From Lithobates sylvaticus (lineage: Eukaryota > Chordata > Amphibia > Anura > Ranidae): DNA of 64,000 nucleotides. Each line of letters starts with the position of its first letter. Position 1 is the stretch's first letter. The stretch covers positions 129,647,150-129,711,149 of the forward strand of contig CM053026.1 in NCBI GenBank assembly GCA_028564925.1, written 5' to 3'. Below, in pieces: positions 23,240-37,440 of the stretch. The notes below the pieces were generated by a model, which saw only the letters and a list, made by a program, of their open reading frames with translations, was not told where the DNA came from and did no database searches. Position numbers and translations under genes: made by a program.

Positions 23240-24240
23240 TATAAAGAGATTTACATATGGAAAGATTTCTTCACAGTAAGAGCTGTGAATATATGGAATA
23301 AATTCCCTCAAGAACTAATTCTGACTAACTCAGTAGATTGTTTTAAAAAAGAGCTGGATGCATTTCTAAATGCATAAAATATAATTGGATACTAACTTTT
23401 ATAGGTAAATACACCAAGGTTAGTTTATCCAGGAAAATTTCCAATAGTCTCATGATGGATCAGGAAGCTATTTTCTGCCCCCAATGGAGTGAATTAGATT
23501 ATGCTTTACTGTTTTTTTTTTTACTTCTTCTGGATCAGGGATGTCAAACTCTGGGGTGCACTACGTACATGCAGGGTTCAGGAGTGCGTCATGTACAGAA
23601 TGCAGAGTTCAGGATTACACAAGGTAGTGCAGAGTTTAGGGGTGTTCTATATACAGAGTGCATAGTTCAGGGGTGTGCAATGTACAGAATGCAGAGTTTA
23701 GGGGTACGCTGTGTAAAAAGTGCAGGGTTTAGGGGTACACTACATACAAAATGCAGATTGCTGGGCGTGCAACTTCAACCCCAAGCAATCCTCCCAAAGC
23801 TTCCTAGCATCTTTCTCTCCTATCTGGCCTGGCTCTAGTACCTCCCCGTGAAGGCAGCGTGCCATGGAGGGAGATCGTTCTCTCTCTCTCTGGAGATCTG
23901 ACCTCGCTGTGCCTCACGGTGAGGGATCTGTTAGATCTGGGAGCCACTGAGCAAAGCTTTTCCTTGTAAATACAGAAGACTTCTGAGTTTACAAGTGACA
24001 GCAGGGAGCAAGAGAGAAGGTAAGAGCCAGAGGGCGGTTGCGGAGGAGTTCCACTGTGTTCTGGCTACAAAACTGGGTACAAGGGCTCCACGACAAGGCC
24101 TGTGTTTGACATATGTGCTCTGGATCAACTGTGGGTATAGAGTTGTGTATTTGGAAGTTTTCCAGTAGTTTGTTTTTTTCCTTATTGGTTAAACTAAGTA
24201 GAAGTGTGTCTTTTTACGACCTGATTAACTATGTAACTCT
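23240..24240 (+). mobile_element. CR1-type LINE 3' end, split by a hAT MITE
   Basis: 23256-23375 translates to the CR1 C-terminus (FFTVRAVNIWNKFPQELI, then NSVDCFKKELDAFLNA and stop). The 3' UTR continues to about 23535 and resumes at 24118 with TCTGGATCAACTGTGGGTAT, ending in the ACCTGATTAACTATGTAACT tail near 24237. Strongly 5'-truncated, as is usual for LINEs. Confidence 0.8.
23536..24117. mobile_element. Small hAT MITE (Charlie-like ends) with internal 34-bp repeats
   Basis: Ends CAGGGATGTCAAACTCTGG and CCTGTGTTTGACATATGTG are inverted. Flanks TTCTGGAT (23528-23535) and CTCTGGAT (24118-24125) are an 8-bp target duplication with one mismatch. From about 23565 to 23760 a unit of about 34 bp (GTACAGAATGCAGAGTTCAG) recurs about six times. 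No transposase. Confidence 0.75.
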
Positions 24241-24417
24241 GTATATTGTTTATAAGATGCATATATCCAAATGTTCAGACAGAAAAATATTTGTACTTCC
24301 CTCAGAAACTATTCTGCTTCCAATGGCCTTTTTTTTAAAGATAATCTTGAGGGGATATGCAGATATTCTGATAAATAATTACTTATGCCCTTTCTCCATG
24401 TTATTAAATATAATATA

Positions 24418-25300
24418 CAATGCCTTGAAAAAGTATTCTTACCCCTTGAAATTTTCCACATTTTCTCATGTTACAACCAAAAAAGTAAATGGATTTTATT
24501 GGGATTTTATATTTTCGACATTTTTACAAATAAATATGTGAAAAGTGTGATGTGCATTTATATTCAGCCCCCCTGAGTCAATACTTTGTAGAACCACCTT
24601 TCCCTGCAATTACAGCTGCAAGTCTTTTTGGGGATGCCTCTACCAGCTTTGCACATCTAGAGAGTGACGTTTTTTCTAATTCTTCTTTGCAAAATAGCTC
24701 AAGATCTATCGGATTCGATGGAGAGCATCTCTGAACAGCAATTTTTAAGTCTTGCCACAGATTCTCAATTGGATTTAGATCTGGACTTTTACTGGGCCAT
24801 TCTAACACATGAATATTCTTTGAGCTAAACCATTCCATTGTAGCTTTGGCTAAGTTCTCCATGAAATGTTTAATGCTTGGGATATTTTTTTAGAACCTGA
24901 CCCTGCTTTAAACGTCTCCACATCTTTATCCCTGACCTGCCTGGTGTGTTCCTTGGCCATCATGATGCTGTTTGTTCATTAAGGTTCTCCAACAAACCTC
25001 TGAGGGCTTCACAGAACAGCTGTATTTATGCTGAGATTAAATTACACACAGGTGGACTCTATTTACTAATTAGGTGACTTTTGAAGGCAATTGGTTCCAC
25101 TAGATTTTAGTTAGGGGTAGAGTAAAGGGGGCTGAATACAAATGCACGCCACACTTTTCAGATATTTATTTGTAAAAAAATGTTGAAAACCATTTATCAT
25201 TTTCCTTCCAGTTTGCAATTATGTACCACTTTGTATTGGTCTATCACATAAAATCCCAATAAAATACATTTACGTTTTTGGTTGTAACATGACAAAATAC
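24418..25300 (-). mobile_element. Tc1/mariner element, internally deleted, right end truncated
   Basis: Left end follows TA (24416-24417) with CAATGCCTTGAAAAAGTATT. The right part (25140-25290) is the inverted partner around GGTTGTAACATGACAAAAT, but the last bases of the terminal repeat are gone. Between them lie the C-terminal transposase frame on the minus strand and the 5' leader. Most of the transposase gene was deleted near 24870-24890. Divergence of the arms suggests an old copy. Confidence 0.8.
24578..24862 (-). pseudogene. Tc1 transposase C-terminal fragment
   Basis: 94 residues matching the end of Tc1 transposases: [19 protein letters not shown] contains the catalytic glutamate of DD34E, and the C-terminus RLAAVIAGKGGSTKY is typical. 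The N-terminal DNA-binding domain and both catalytic aspartates are absent, so it cannot act. Compare the complete protein at 35931-36953. Confidence 0.9.
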
Positions 25301-25581
25301 CATACCATAGCTGGTGATGCTGGTCCCCACTATTTGTGTTTTTGGACATGCTTTATGGACTTGCTGAAATAAAGGGGATTTTACTGGACGTGCGGCCAAC
25401 CAGAATTCTTTTTTGCTCATTTACCAGTTTATGAATGAGTAATAGTACTTGATCATGGACAAGGGAAGGAGAGAATTACCAGTAGAATGAGCATAGTGGG
25501 AGTTTATTGGTTCTTGGGATAAAAAAGGAGAAAATTACTGTAGCTGAGGGGAGGCAGCAAGCTAGAGTGGTAGTTGATTAA

Positions 25582-26104
25582 AGCAGAGTTCCACACATAT
25601 CCGTTCTGCTACACTGTCTAAATACTATAATGCGTGTCATTTAACAACTGACTTCTCAATTTCCAGACTTTTTAATTATTTACCTTTGATTTCAGCTCTG
25701 CAGAGAGCTTCCATCTTCACTGTGGGAATGTGAAGCCCACTAGCAGTCTCTTCCAGGATATGACGATGCTGGCTACCAAGCATGCACCTCCCGATCTCGC
25801 GCGTGCGCAGTATAAACACAGGAAGATTGTCTTAATGCCATAACAATGGGCGGTAACGGAGGAAGTGCGCGCCCCGTTGTTATGGCTACGAAGATAAGCT
25901 ATCTACAGCAAACTACATGTGTGTTGTCTCCTGGGATTGATGACATGCATATCCCAGTGACATTGTAAAGCCGGAAATGACGTGCACGGCCACGGCCGCA
26001 AAGGAGGAAGTAACAATAGAATACAACATTACTACAGCAAGTGATTCTGAAAAACACTTTACTGCTGGATGACGAAGACTTAAAAATGTGGATGGAACTC
26101 CACT
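25582..26104. mobile_element. TTAA-flanked MITE with AGTGGAGTTCC-type ends
   Basis: TTAA at 25578-25581 and 26105-26108. Ends AGCAGAGTTCCACAC and GGATGGAACTCCACT are imperfect inverted repeats. TTAA duplication fits piggyBac or Kolobok. The ends differ from the CCACTT family in this window, so it is a separate family. The interior is GC-rich at 25780-26010. No gene. Confidence 0.65.
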
Positions 26105-26108
26105 TTAA

Positions 26109-28344
26109 GGTAGAGGAGGTAGAGTAGAAGAGAGCAATAGCAGATAATCCGTTATAATTAGGAGAGAAGAGAGAGATTAATGTGCTGGACGATCAAAAGG
26201 TAATTGAAAACTGAAGACTTGAAATTTAAAAATGTCACATGTGTTTTTGTTTCATTTTAGATCAACAGCACCATTAAATATATAAAAACTGTGTAAAACC
26301 ACAGGGTGCTCCATGTTGTTCAGTGGCTTGGTAAACAAATTTAAAAATGGAAATCAAGGTAAGGTAGACTGCCCTGACAAAACTATGAACGTATTCATTA
26401 GATTTAGGCAAGGTCAGAACATCATTTTATGAAGTTTAAAAGTTGCTTGTTCATAGATATGACGAAAACAATCTTTTCACTTATTTAGACCTTTGCACAC
26501 AGAGCCAGTTCAAGATTTACCTGGAACATAGCTGAGAGGTCAGGATATGCAATAGCATTCGTATTCACTTAATGTACTTACCAAGTGCTCCCAAATGTTC
26601 AGGGTCTCCTATATTTTTGGTAATAAAACAACAATTGTACATTATAAAAAAGACATTTAAATGTTTTGTGCAATTATTTTAGTAACTTTTACAGAAAGTG
26701 ATAAGGACTCGGTAAAATAATGTTTTGCTTTTCTTTTCCATAAATGCTAACTCTCTATTTAACATATCAATTTGCCATATGTGTTCCTGTCATTATAAAC
26801 ACTACTGTAATAGTTAGAAACTTTAATTGCTACTTTTCAATTTCAATATTTTGTATTAATATTTTACAAATGATGGGAATGATAATCTAAATCAAACCAC
26901 GTGCCACATTTTCACTGGAAAAAAAAGTAAAGATTGCAGTTCACATAACACGTACAGGTTAATGGTTTTACCCCAAAGTTAAAATTTAAACATAGAAAAA
27001 ATTTGATTGGATATAGATAGGTAAATCAGATGATACTATTAATAACCCTGACAACTTAAAACATCTTTAAAAAGGTAAAAAAAATGATAAGAGCAATGTA
27101 GGTACAAAATTAGTTCTTTAAAGTGGAACTTTTTGTACAAAATGAAAATGGGCCAACAGGAAGAATTAATTTTTAATGCAGAAGAGACATCCTTTGTCTC
27201 TTCTGCATGGGGTTTAATTGTTCCCTCACTATTATAGGGGATGTCAGGACTTTTCCAGCTGAAATGAGGTCAGGCTAAAATAAAGACACATTGCACTGTT
27301 CTTCCTTCTTATATTTATAGGGGTAAGCCTTTCTACTTAATCTTTAAAATTTCCCCTGTATTTATAGACATGGATTATGTGATTGACATATGTTTTTTTT
27401 TTTTTTTAATTGTTCAAATTTTTAAATTGAGTTATTAAATGAACAGGGTATAAAGCATTAATTGAGAACAGTTACAAGGTAGTTCTATGCAGGTATAGCA
27501 ATAATACAATGAGCGTGTGAGTGAAAGTCGATTCCGTTTAATCAATAGGTGGTATACAAATCACAAAGTAAGAACCTGTCATTTAGGATAGGGCAAAGTA
27601 CAATTTAAAGGTGCCATCTATAGGGGCTAAAAATTCTAAACTATACATTACTCATGATAAGATGGCTTGACTAGTAGTATAAGCAGAGTATATTCAGGGT
27701 TGGAGCAGGAGCCCTTATAAGAGAGAGAAGGTGCCTTTAATAGAAAATTGAGTGGAGGCTAGTAAATTGAGTTAGCAGCTTGGACTACCTTGAGGGTGTG
27801 GGGGCTTGGCTGTAGAGAAATCGCCCATCAGTGACAGGGCATCCGTCAATATGGGTGGGATAAACAATAGCTGAGCCAGAGGCTAGGGGCCTTGAGAGAG
27901 TGGAAAGAAAGAGAAAGTAGAAAGAAAAAGTAGAAGGAAGGAGAAGGGAGGAGTGGGGAGAGTCCCCCAGGGTGACCTGACCGCAAAATGTGAGATCAGA
28001 TGCCATAAACGTAAAAATTAGCTACCGTAGAATAAGGACCGTCTCTTCAAAGTCTGTTTTTTTTTTTTTTTTTTTTTTAAGGTGTAGTACTGCATACCTC
28101 TTTTCCCCTGATTATATGGAATGCATTTCTTGAAGCCCTAACAGAGACTTGATCTGTTTTAGTCTGAAGGCATTTGTTCACAGCTCTTGGGTAAGTGTAC
28201 CATTTGTAACTGTGGACGCTATTTGGTGATTATGTTATAGTGTTTTTTGGTGGTTTGTCTCTTATCTGCCCCCTCATACCTCCCACAGACTAGGCAGGGC
28301 TCCATGGATGGAAAAAGGGATGTGTGTGTGGGGGGGGGGGGGGG
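26109..28344. other. No gene; one hairpin, otherwise unassigned
   Basis: AT-rich. A perfect 14-bp hairpin with a 5-nt loop lies at 27176-27208 (arms ATGCAGAAGAGACA and complement). Poly-T runs occur at about 27391-27409 and 28058-28078. The poly-T at 27391 is followed by AT-rich sequence that may be a minus-strand retroposon tail, but no target duplication was found. Confidence 0.4.
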
Positions 28345-28600
28345 AGAAGACCATTTCAAGGGCATGGGGTTCCCCTTTAAATCCATACCAGACCCAAAGG
28401 GTTTGGTATGGATTGGGGAAGAGACCCACGCCTTTTTTTAATTATTTTCTATTGCGGAAATGTTTTATTTTTAATCAACTGTCAGCAGGGAAGCCCGCTG
28501 ACAGCTGATTACTAATCCTTTGTTAAAACTTCCTGGCCCAGCTTCTTAACAACCTATTGACTGTGCGCTCGGCAATTGTTATTATTTTTTTTTTCCCTTT
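28345..28600. mobile_element. Internal fragment of the hAT MITE family
   Basis: Contains the paired motif AAATCCATACCAGACCC and GGGTTTGGTATGGATT, present in the same form at about 16885-16910 and 58295-58325, and the hairpin CTGTCAGC..GCTGACAG at 28480-28506. No ends or target duplication seen. Fragment only. Confidence 0.5.
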
Positions 28601-28929
28601 ACGCTTTCCAAATGAGGTTTGATTTTTATGTAGTTTTTATCTTTACACTAATGTATATTTTAAATATTTTGTTGTATTATGGTATTTGTTCATACTGTAT
28701 ATTGATATACTGATTATCAACAGATTGTATTTTTTTCCTGGTTTGAGATATTATATACACATACTGTGACCCTGAAGAAGTGGGTACAATGTAAAATATG
28801 GTAAAATTTATGGTATGGTATGGTAGTAGTGATTTTGTTACACATTTGTGGATTGCATATTTTTAAATGTTTGTAATAAAGGCTTGTTATATATTTTATA
28901 TGGTTGTTTTCTCTATGAGGTACAATTAA

Positions 28930-28985
28930 CCGCTTCCCGACCGGCGCACGCCGATATACGTTGGCAGAATGGCACGGACAGGCAA
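28930..28985. mobile_element. piggyBac-like MITE end fragment
   Basis: TTAA (28926-28929) followed by CCGCTTCCCGACCGGCGCAC. The same motif, inverted, ends the copy at 53540 (CGGTCGGGAAGCGG then TTAA). Only about 55 bp remain before the homology stops. Confidence 0.6.
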
Positions 28986-29364
28986 TGGACCTTTTTAAAT
29001 ATTTGAATAACAGAGGGACAAGTTGCAATGTGTCGCAGATACTACTAGTTTCTTGACTGACTTGGACATGTTACTTTGAGTGGAAGGAGCACTGTCATTC
29101 TTCATCCACATCCCACAATCCACTATTTGGACTCATGGTGAGTAGGGTTGAGCGAACCCAAACTGTAAAGTTCGGGTCCGTACCGGACTTTTGGGTGTCC
29201 GGGGCCCGGACCCGAACCCAAACAATTGACTGTATGTTCGGGTTCAGGTCCGGTGTTCAGCGATGTATTGGCGCCTTTTTAAAAGCTGCAGGGCTGCCAA
29301 TCCACATTAGTTTCACTAGTGTGCCCTTAGAAGCCGTCACAGCCATGCCTACTAATGGCATGGC

Positions 29365-29430
29365 TGTGATTGGCCAGTGCAGCATGTGACCCAGCCTCTA
29401 TATAAGGTACAGGCACACAGCACAGCGCGT
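29365..29430 (+). promoter_or_regulatory. Putative transposase promoter of hAT-A
   Basis: TATATAAGG at 29399-29407 is a good TATA box, with GATTGGCCAG (an inverted CCAAT box) about 30 bp upstream. It lies 0.25 kb inside the left TIR and 0.8 kb before the transposase ATG, matching the position of the TATA box in hAT-B. Confidence 0.6.
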
Positions 29431-29718
29431 CACTCTGCTTTAGACAGGTTCCTGGCTGCTGTTGCTGTGAGAGAGAGAATTTCATGATAGGAGTCAGTTC
29501 ACATTCCTGAAATATCTTCTAATTAGTAATAGTCAGCTATCTACATAGCTAGAGAGTGTCTGTTTTGAGGGAGAGAGAATTATCCAGATTCATAAATCAA
29601 TTCTAAGACCTGGCTGGGTTGCAGTGCACAGTCTTTTTACAGTGCCATTAGGCCAGTGCCAGACAAAATATAACTTTTATCTGCAAGCTCAGTGCACCAG
29701 CACTGCATTTGTCACTGT

Positions 29719-30165
29719 GAGATACACCCTGTACATACTGTGGGTGTTTTCTGCTATTGCAAAACATTGCAAAAAAAAAATAAAAAAATTTGCAGTGTTT
29801 TCTGCATGTGTGCAGGATAGACATATTCAATTGATCTATTTTTCTTCTATTGTGCTATCCCAAAAAAAAATTTGAGTGAAAAAATTTTTTCTATGGCATT
29901 TTCTGCAGTTTTGCAGTTTGAGATATACCCTGTACATACTGTGGGTGTTTTCTGCTATTGCAAAAACATTGTTAAAAAAATACAATTTTGCAGTGTTTTC
30001 TGCATGTTTGCAAGAGTCTGACATATTCAATCGATCTATTTTCCTTCTATTGTGCTATTCCAAAAAAAAAATTGAGTGAAATTTATTATTTTTTATAGCA
30101 TTTTCTGCAGTTTTGCAGTTTTTGAGATACACGCTGTACATACTGTGGGTGTATTCTGCTATTGC
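29719..30165 (+). repeat. Tandem repeat of about 202 bp in the hAT-A leader
   Basis: TACATACTGTGGGTGTTTTC and surrounding sequence recurs near 29735, 29937 and 30139. The copies differ by small changes. The array sits between promoter and transposase start, as the larger array does in hAT-B. Confidence 0.8.
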
Positions 30166-30205
30166 AAAAGCACCCATTTAGGGCAAGATCATAAATTTTG
30201 AAAAT

Positions 30206-33200
30206 ATGAGGAGATCGTCAAAAAAGGGACGTGGCCCCTTTCGTGGTGCTGCTGGTGGAGCTCCTGTTGCAGGGAGAGGATGTGGTCGATCTGTGCCAGC
30301 TACACGCACAAGTGAATCACCTTCCTCAGGTGCGAGTAGGCGACAGAGCCTGCAGCGGTATTTCGGCGCGCCTAATGAGGCTGTACAAATGTTGAGGCCA
30401 GGACAAGTACAGGCGATAGTAGATTGGGTTGCTGACAGTGCCTCCGGTTCCTTCACATTGTCTCCCACCCAGTCTCCTGATGAAAGTTCAGAGTTGGCAC
30501 CTGCAGCCGATGACCATCAGTCTTTCACCTCACCCCCTTGCAAATCAGCCAATCAGTCTGAGCCCCAAATCATGCAGCAGTCTCTTCTGCTTTTTGATGA
30601 CTCTGTTAGCAAGGTTTCCCAGGGCCATCCACCTAGCCCTGCCCCAGAAGTGGAAGAGATTGTGTGCAAAGATGCCCAACCACTTATGTTTCATGATGAG
30701 TACATGGGAGGACCATCGCAGCACGTCTCGGATGATGATGAAACACAGGTGCCAACTGCTGCTGCTTTCGCCATTGTGCAGACCGACAAGGAGGGCAGGG
30801 GTGAAGACTGGGTGGAAGATGATGTGGAGGACGATGAGGTCCTTGACCCCACATGTAATCAACGTCATGCAGGTGACCAGTGTAGTTTGGAGGAAGAGGC
30901 GGTGGTCGCACAGAGCCACCAGCACAGCAGAAAAGGGAGCAGGGTGCAAAAGCGGAGCGTCCGTCCCCTAGACAGTACGTCTGCTACTGCCCAACGCAGC
31001 AAGGAACCAAGCACACCAAAGCCAGGTCCAAGGAGTTCCCTAGCGTGGCAGTTCTTCAGACAATGTGCTGATGATAAGACACGAGTGGTTTGCACGCTGT
31101 GCAATCAGAGCCTGAAGCGAGGCATAAATGTTCTCAACCTGAGCACAACCTGCATGACCAGGCATATAAGTGCAAAGCACGAGATGCAGTGGAGTAGACA
31201 CCTCAAAAACCAAGAAAGGTCTCTGGCTCCTCCTGTTTCCTTTTCTGCTGCAGTCTCGGCTTCTTCATCCACCTCTGTAGTGACAGTGGCACCTGCCAAC
31301 CCGCAAACAGAGGATCTGCCAGCAACACTACCACCTGGGTCACCAACCATCTCCACAACGTCCCATGGAAGCGTTCAGCTCTCTATCTCCCAAACACTGG
31401 AGCCCCTAGCCACCCGTAATCCCTGGACCTGAATGCCAGTATTTCAAAATTCCTCACCTTTAAAATGCTGTCATTCTGTCTGGTGGAGACGCAGAGTTTT
31501 AAAAGGCTGATGGCATTGGCTGTCCCACAGTACGTCGTGCCCAGCCTTCACTACTTTTCCAGGCGAGCTATCCCTTCCCTGCACAACCAAGTGGGGACAA
31601 AATCAGGTGTGCACTGCGCAATGCCATCTGTGGCAAGGTCCACCTAACTACGGATGCGTGGACCAGTAAGCACGGTCAGGGACGTTATATCTCCCTAACA
31701 GCACACTGGGTAAATGTAGTGGCGGCTGGGCCTGAGCCGGATAGCAGTTTGGCGCATGTCCTTCCACCACCGAGGATTGCAGGGCGCTTCAGTTTGCCTC
31801 CTGTTGCTAACTCCTACTCCGCCTCCTCATCCTCTACCGCCTCCTCAACTGGTCAGCGTAACACCTTCACCACCAACTTCAGCACAGCCAGGGATAAACG
31901 ACAGCAGGCAGTTTTAAAACTTTCCTGTTTGGAGGAAAAACCCCACACTGCGCAGGAGTTGTGGAGGGACATGGAACAACAGACCGATGAGTGGTTGGTG
32001 GCAGTGAGCCTCAAGCCCGGCCTGGTGGTGTGCGATAATGGGCAAAATCTCGTAGCAGCTCTGGGCCTAGCCGGTTTGACGCACATCCCTTGCCTGGCGC
32101 ATGTGCTGAACTTGGTGGTCCAGAGGTTCCTTAAAAATTACCCCGATATGCCAGAGCTGCTGCAGAAAGTGCGGGCCGCCTGTGCCCACTTTCGGCGTTC
32201 TCACCCTGCTGCTGCTCGCCTGTCAGCGCTGCAGCGTAACTTCGGCCTTCACGCTCACTGCCTCATATGTGACGTGCCCACAAGGTGGCACTCCGCCTTG
32301 CACATTCTGGCCAGACTGTGCGAGCAGCAGCAGGCTATAGTGGAGTCTCAGCTGCAGCACGCACGCGTGAGTCGCTCTGCGGAACAGCACCACTTCACCA
32401 CCAAAAAATGGGCCTCCATGCGAGACCTGTGTGCCTTGTTGCGCTGTTTCGAGTACTCCACCAACATGGCCAGTGCCGATGACGCCTTTCTCAGCGTTAC
32501 TATCCCAGTTCTATGCCTCCTTGAAAAAACGCTTCAGGCGATGATGGAAGAGGATGTGGCAAAGGAGGAGGAGGAAGAAGGATCATTTCCAAGGCTTTCA
32601 GGGCAGTCATTCACAAGTGGCTACGAGGGTGGGTTCCTGCACCAACAAGCGCCAAGTACACAATTGTCCGGCAGCAAGGGCGCAGTTCTGGAGGATGATG
32701 AGTTGGAGGATGAGGAGGAGACGGAGGAGGAGGAACCATGTTCACAGCAGGGTGGCACCCAGACCAGCTCATGTCCATCACTGGTGCATGGCTGGGGGGA
32801 TACAGAGGACACAGACGATACACCTCCCACAGAGGACAGCTTTTCCTTGTTGCCTCTGGGCAGCCTGGCACACATGAGCGATTACATGCTGCAGTGTCTC
32901 CCCAACGATCGCCGAGTTTCCCACATTTTAACTGAAGCTGATTACTGGGTAGCCACCCTGCTGGATCCCCGTTACAAGGACAACGTGCCGTCCTTAATTA
33001 CCTCACTGGAGCGTGATAGTAAGATGCGCGAGTACAAGCGCATGCTGGTAGACGCGCTGCTGGTGGCATTCCCACTTGACAGCGGGGGTACGGTGGAAGC
33101 ACAAGGCAAAGGCAAGGGAGGAGAAAGAGGTCGCCAACGCAGCTGGGCACTGCCAGCACCTCGGAAGGCAGGGTTAGCATGGCCGAAATGTGGAAAAGCT

Positions 33201-33565
33201 TTGTCAGCACGCCACAACAACCAGCACCACCAGCTGAGATGGAACATCTTAGCAGGAGGCAGCATTTCACCAACATGGTGGAGCAGTATGTGTGCACACG
33301 CCTACACGTGCTGAATGACGGGTCTGCCCCCTTCAACTTCTGGGTCTCCAAATTGGGCACATGGCCTGAGCTTGCCCTTTATGCCTTGGAGGTGCTGGCC
33401 TGCCCTGCAGCCAGTGTATTATCTGAACGTTTATTTAGCGCGGCAGGGGGCGTTATCACAGACAAGCGCAGCCGCCTGTCCAGAGCCAATGTGGACAAGC
33501 TCACGTTCATTAAAATGAACCAGGCATGGATCCCACAGGACTTGTCCATACCTTGTGCAGAATAG
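30206..33565 (+). pseudogene. hAT transposase (BED zinc finger, dimerisation domain), frameshifted
   Basis: Reading starts at ATG 30206 (MRRSSKKGRGPFRG). A BED finger lies at about residues 270-335 (VCTLCNQSLKRG and TCMTRHISAKHE, a CxxC..HxxxxH pattern). Homology to hAT-B then changes frame near 31430, near 31640 and near 33170, so at least three frameshifts break the gene. The blocks are otherwise collinear: TTDAWTSKHGQG with the first catalytic Asp, VVCDNGQNL with the second, CLAHVLNLVVQRFL, an acidic EEDEEETEEEE loop, ADYWVATLLDPRYKDN, and the C-terminal dimerisation block ACPAASVLSERLFSAAGG with the conserved Glu. A working protein would bind its TIRs and cut and paste the element in the nucleus. 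Confidence 0.88.
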
Positions 33566-34608
33566 ACACGTATACCGGTGTTCTGACAAAAACTGTCTGG
33601 CCATCGGATAGTGTCTGTCCACTTACTACGCAGGCGCAGCGCTTGCAGTACGGAGGATAAGGAGATTCACAAAATCTCAGAAGATGAACAGCACCTGCGC
33701 CATGAGTGCAGGTTCAAGCCCCACCATCCAAGTGGACATACGGTAGCACATAGTAACAGGGCCCCTCATGGGCTTGATTCGCTAGCCACGCTTCGCTCGC
33801 CATGCTTCGGGAACTTGACTCGGCTTAAACCTCGGATGATGTGGCTTGAACCTGGACTCACCGCGAATCGTCTTCGGAGAGTTTCGAAATCCCCTTGTCC
33901 TATGTACTGAGCAAGCGCAGTACAGGGCGGACACTATGTGGCAGGGGACAGAATTTCGACACATCACCACCAGCCTTACCCAACCATTGTTGTATTTTTG
34001 AACCAGTGTTGGCTACCTCGTCCTCCTCCACCGCCGCTTCCACCTACACCGCCACATCCACCGCCACCTCAACCTCCTACTCCATATGGACCTCATCCTC
34101 CTAGGTCAAAATTATAATTTTTTTATTTTTTTAATTTCCAAGTATTTTATTTCCCCACTATCTTATCCATTAAATTGAATATTTTTTTCCAGAAAAGGCG
34201 TATTCTGGGGCATTCCCACCATATGTGTGGCATCGTGCTGTTGAGTTTCTGAGGTTCTTAATGACTTCCTGTACCTCTTCTGCTGAGAAGGGGGCCTTCA
34301 GCATATTATTTTTATTTTTTATTTTTTTTATGTTATTTTAAGTTATTTCCCTATCCACATTTGTTTGCAGAGCACTTGCCATACTCTTAACAACATTTTG
34401 TTGCCATTTGCAGCCCTCTAGCCCTTTCCATTACCTTTTCATAGCCATTTTAGTCTTCAAAAGTTTGGGTCCCCATTGACTTCAATGGGGTTCGGAGTTC
34501 GGGGTCAAGTTTGGGTCAAGTTCGGTCCCGATCCCGGACTTTTTTCCGAAGTTTGGCCGAACCCGCTGAACCCTAACATTCAGGTGTCCGCTCAACTTTA
34601 ATGGTGAG

Positions 34609-35584
34609 TATTACTCGGAGCATTGATTTGACATGCCAAATTTGGCCAAACAAGGCATATTTTTTTCTTTTCAAAAATAGTACTGAACAGTATTAGCAGT
34701 CTGACAGGGAAAATAGATTACCAGTTATTGTAACAAGCAACGTATTATAGCCAAGAAAGCCTAATTTTCTTCTCAAAAAATACAGTTTAATCAGCCAGAC
34801 TGTAGAACTAGACTGTCAACTGTTTTAATACAGCAACGTATTCTCTCAAAAAAGACTTTTTTTTTCCCCATCAAAAATGCAGGATCAAGCAGGATGTTTA
34901 AACAAAAATGGCTTCTTTTTTTTCCCTTCCAATACCCTTTAGCACCTTTTAGTATAATGACTAAATTTTTTTCTAAAGCAGAAAAGGCTTTTGTCAAAAA
35001 GGCACAGCTTTAAATATGAGCATCGATTGTCAGCTTCTGATAAAAAGACAGCAACATATTTTTCCAAAGCAAAATGTTTTTCCAGTTAATGCAGTAAATA
35101 TTAATAATAAAATTAGGCTTTTAGTAAATCAATTTGAAAATAGATTGTCAGTTCCTGGAACTTAAATACAGTCCTATTTATAAATGTTTTCACACAAGAT
35201 TCACACAATTTTTTTTATGATTCACACATTTTTCTATTTGTATTCAAACTCATAAGTGAATCCTATGTGGTGTTATTTGAAACACATATAAATTGACCCT
35301 GAAAAGGTTGTAAATCTTTACATATAACCACTGAAGTGAATAGCTTCAGGTGATACACAGTAATAAAACAAACCTCCTACATAAGTTGTACCTTGTACCC
35401 TCTCTCCTCTACAGCTGTTCAAAGTGCACATTTTATGCTGCATTTCTGAGCTCCAAAAAGCAGGGGGCATGGATCTCAGGGATGTCACACACTGCACATC
35501 ATAGTGCAGGGAGCTGAGTGTAATCTGAGACCTGTGTGGAGGGAATGGACACACACCCCTCTACACAGTCTTACAGTGAAACAT
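34609..35584. other. No recognisable gene or element
   Basis: AT-rich, no coding frame of note and no repeat identified. Confidence 0.4.
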
Positions 35585-35711
35585 GCACAGCTGAGGCTTC
35601 TGCCCAGCAGCACTAAGGTCATTGGTTTGAATACCAAGCATGGGACTACCTGCACAGTGTTTATATGTTCTTCATGTGCTTATGTGGGTTTCCACCCACA
35701 CCCTAAAGATA

Positions 35712-37332
<1,621 letters not shown>

Positions 37333-37440
37333 TATGCTGGTAGGTAAATTGGCCCTAGTATGGATGTGATGCAGGGACTGTATGTGAATGTAAGATAAAT
37401 ATGTAATGTGCTGCATAAATGTCACCCTTTTACTTAACAC

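Larger units (their letters stand above)
29143..34600 (+). mobile_element. hAT transposon, full length, 8-bp target duplication (hAT-A)
   Basis: ATGGTGAG flanks both sides (29135-29142 and 34601-34608). The left end TAGGGTTGAGCGAACCC and the inverted right end TAAAGTTGAGCGGACACC form short imperfect TIRs, and the 8-bp duplication is the hAT rule. Inside in order: promoter near 29399, a 2.2-copy tandem of about 202 bp, a BED-finger transposase gene with frameshifts, and an AT-rich 3' region. Structurally complete but presumably immobile by itself. It is a relative of hAT-B with similar ends, BED domain and catalytic blocks. Confidence 0.92.
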
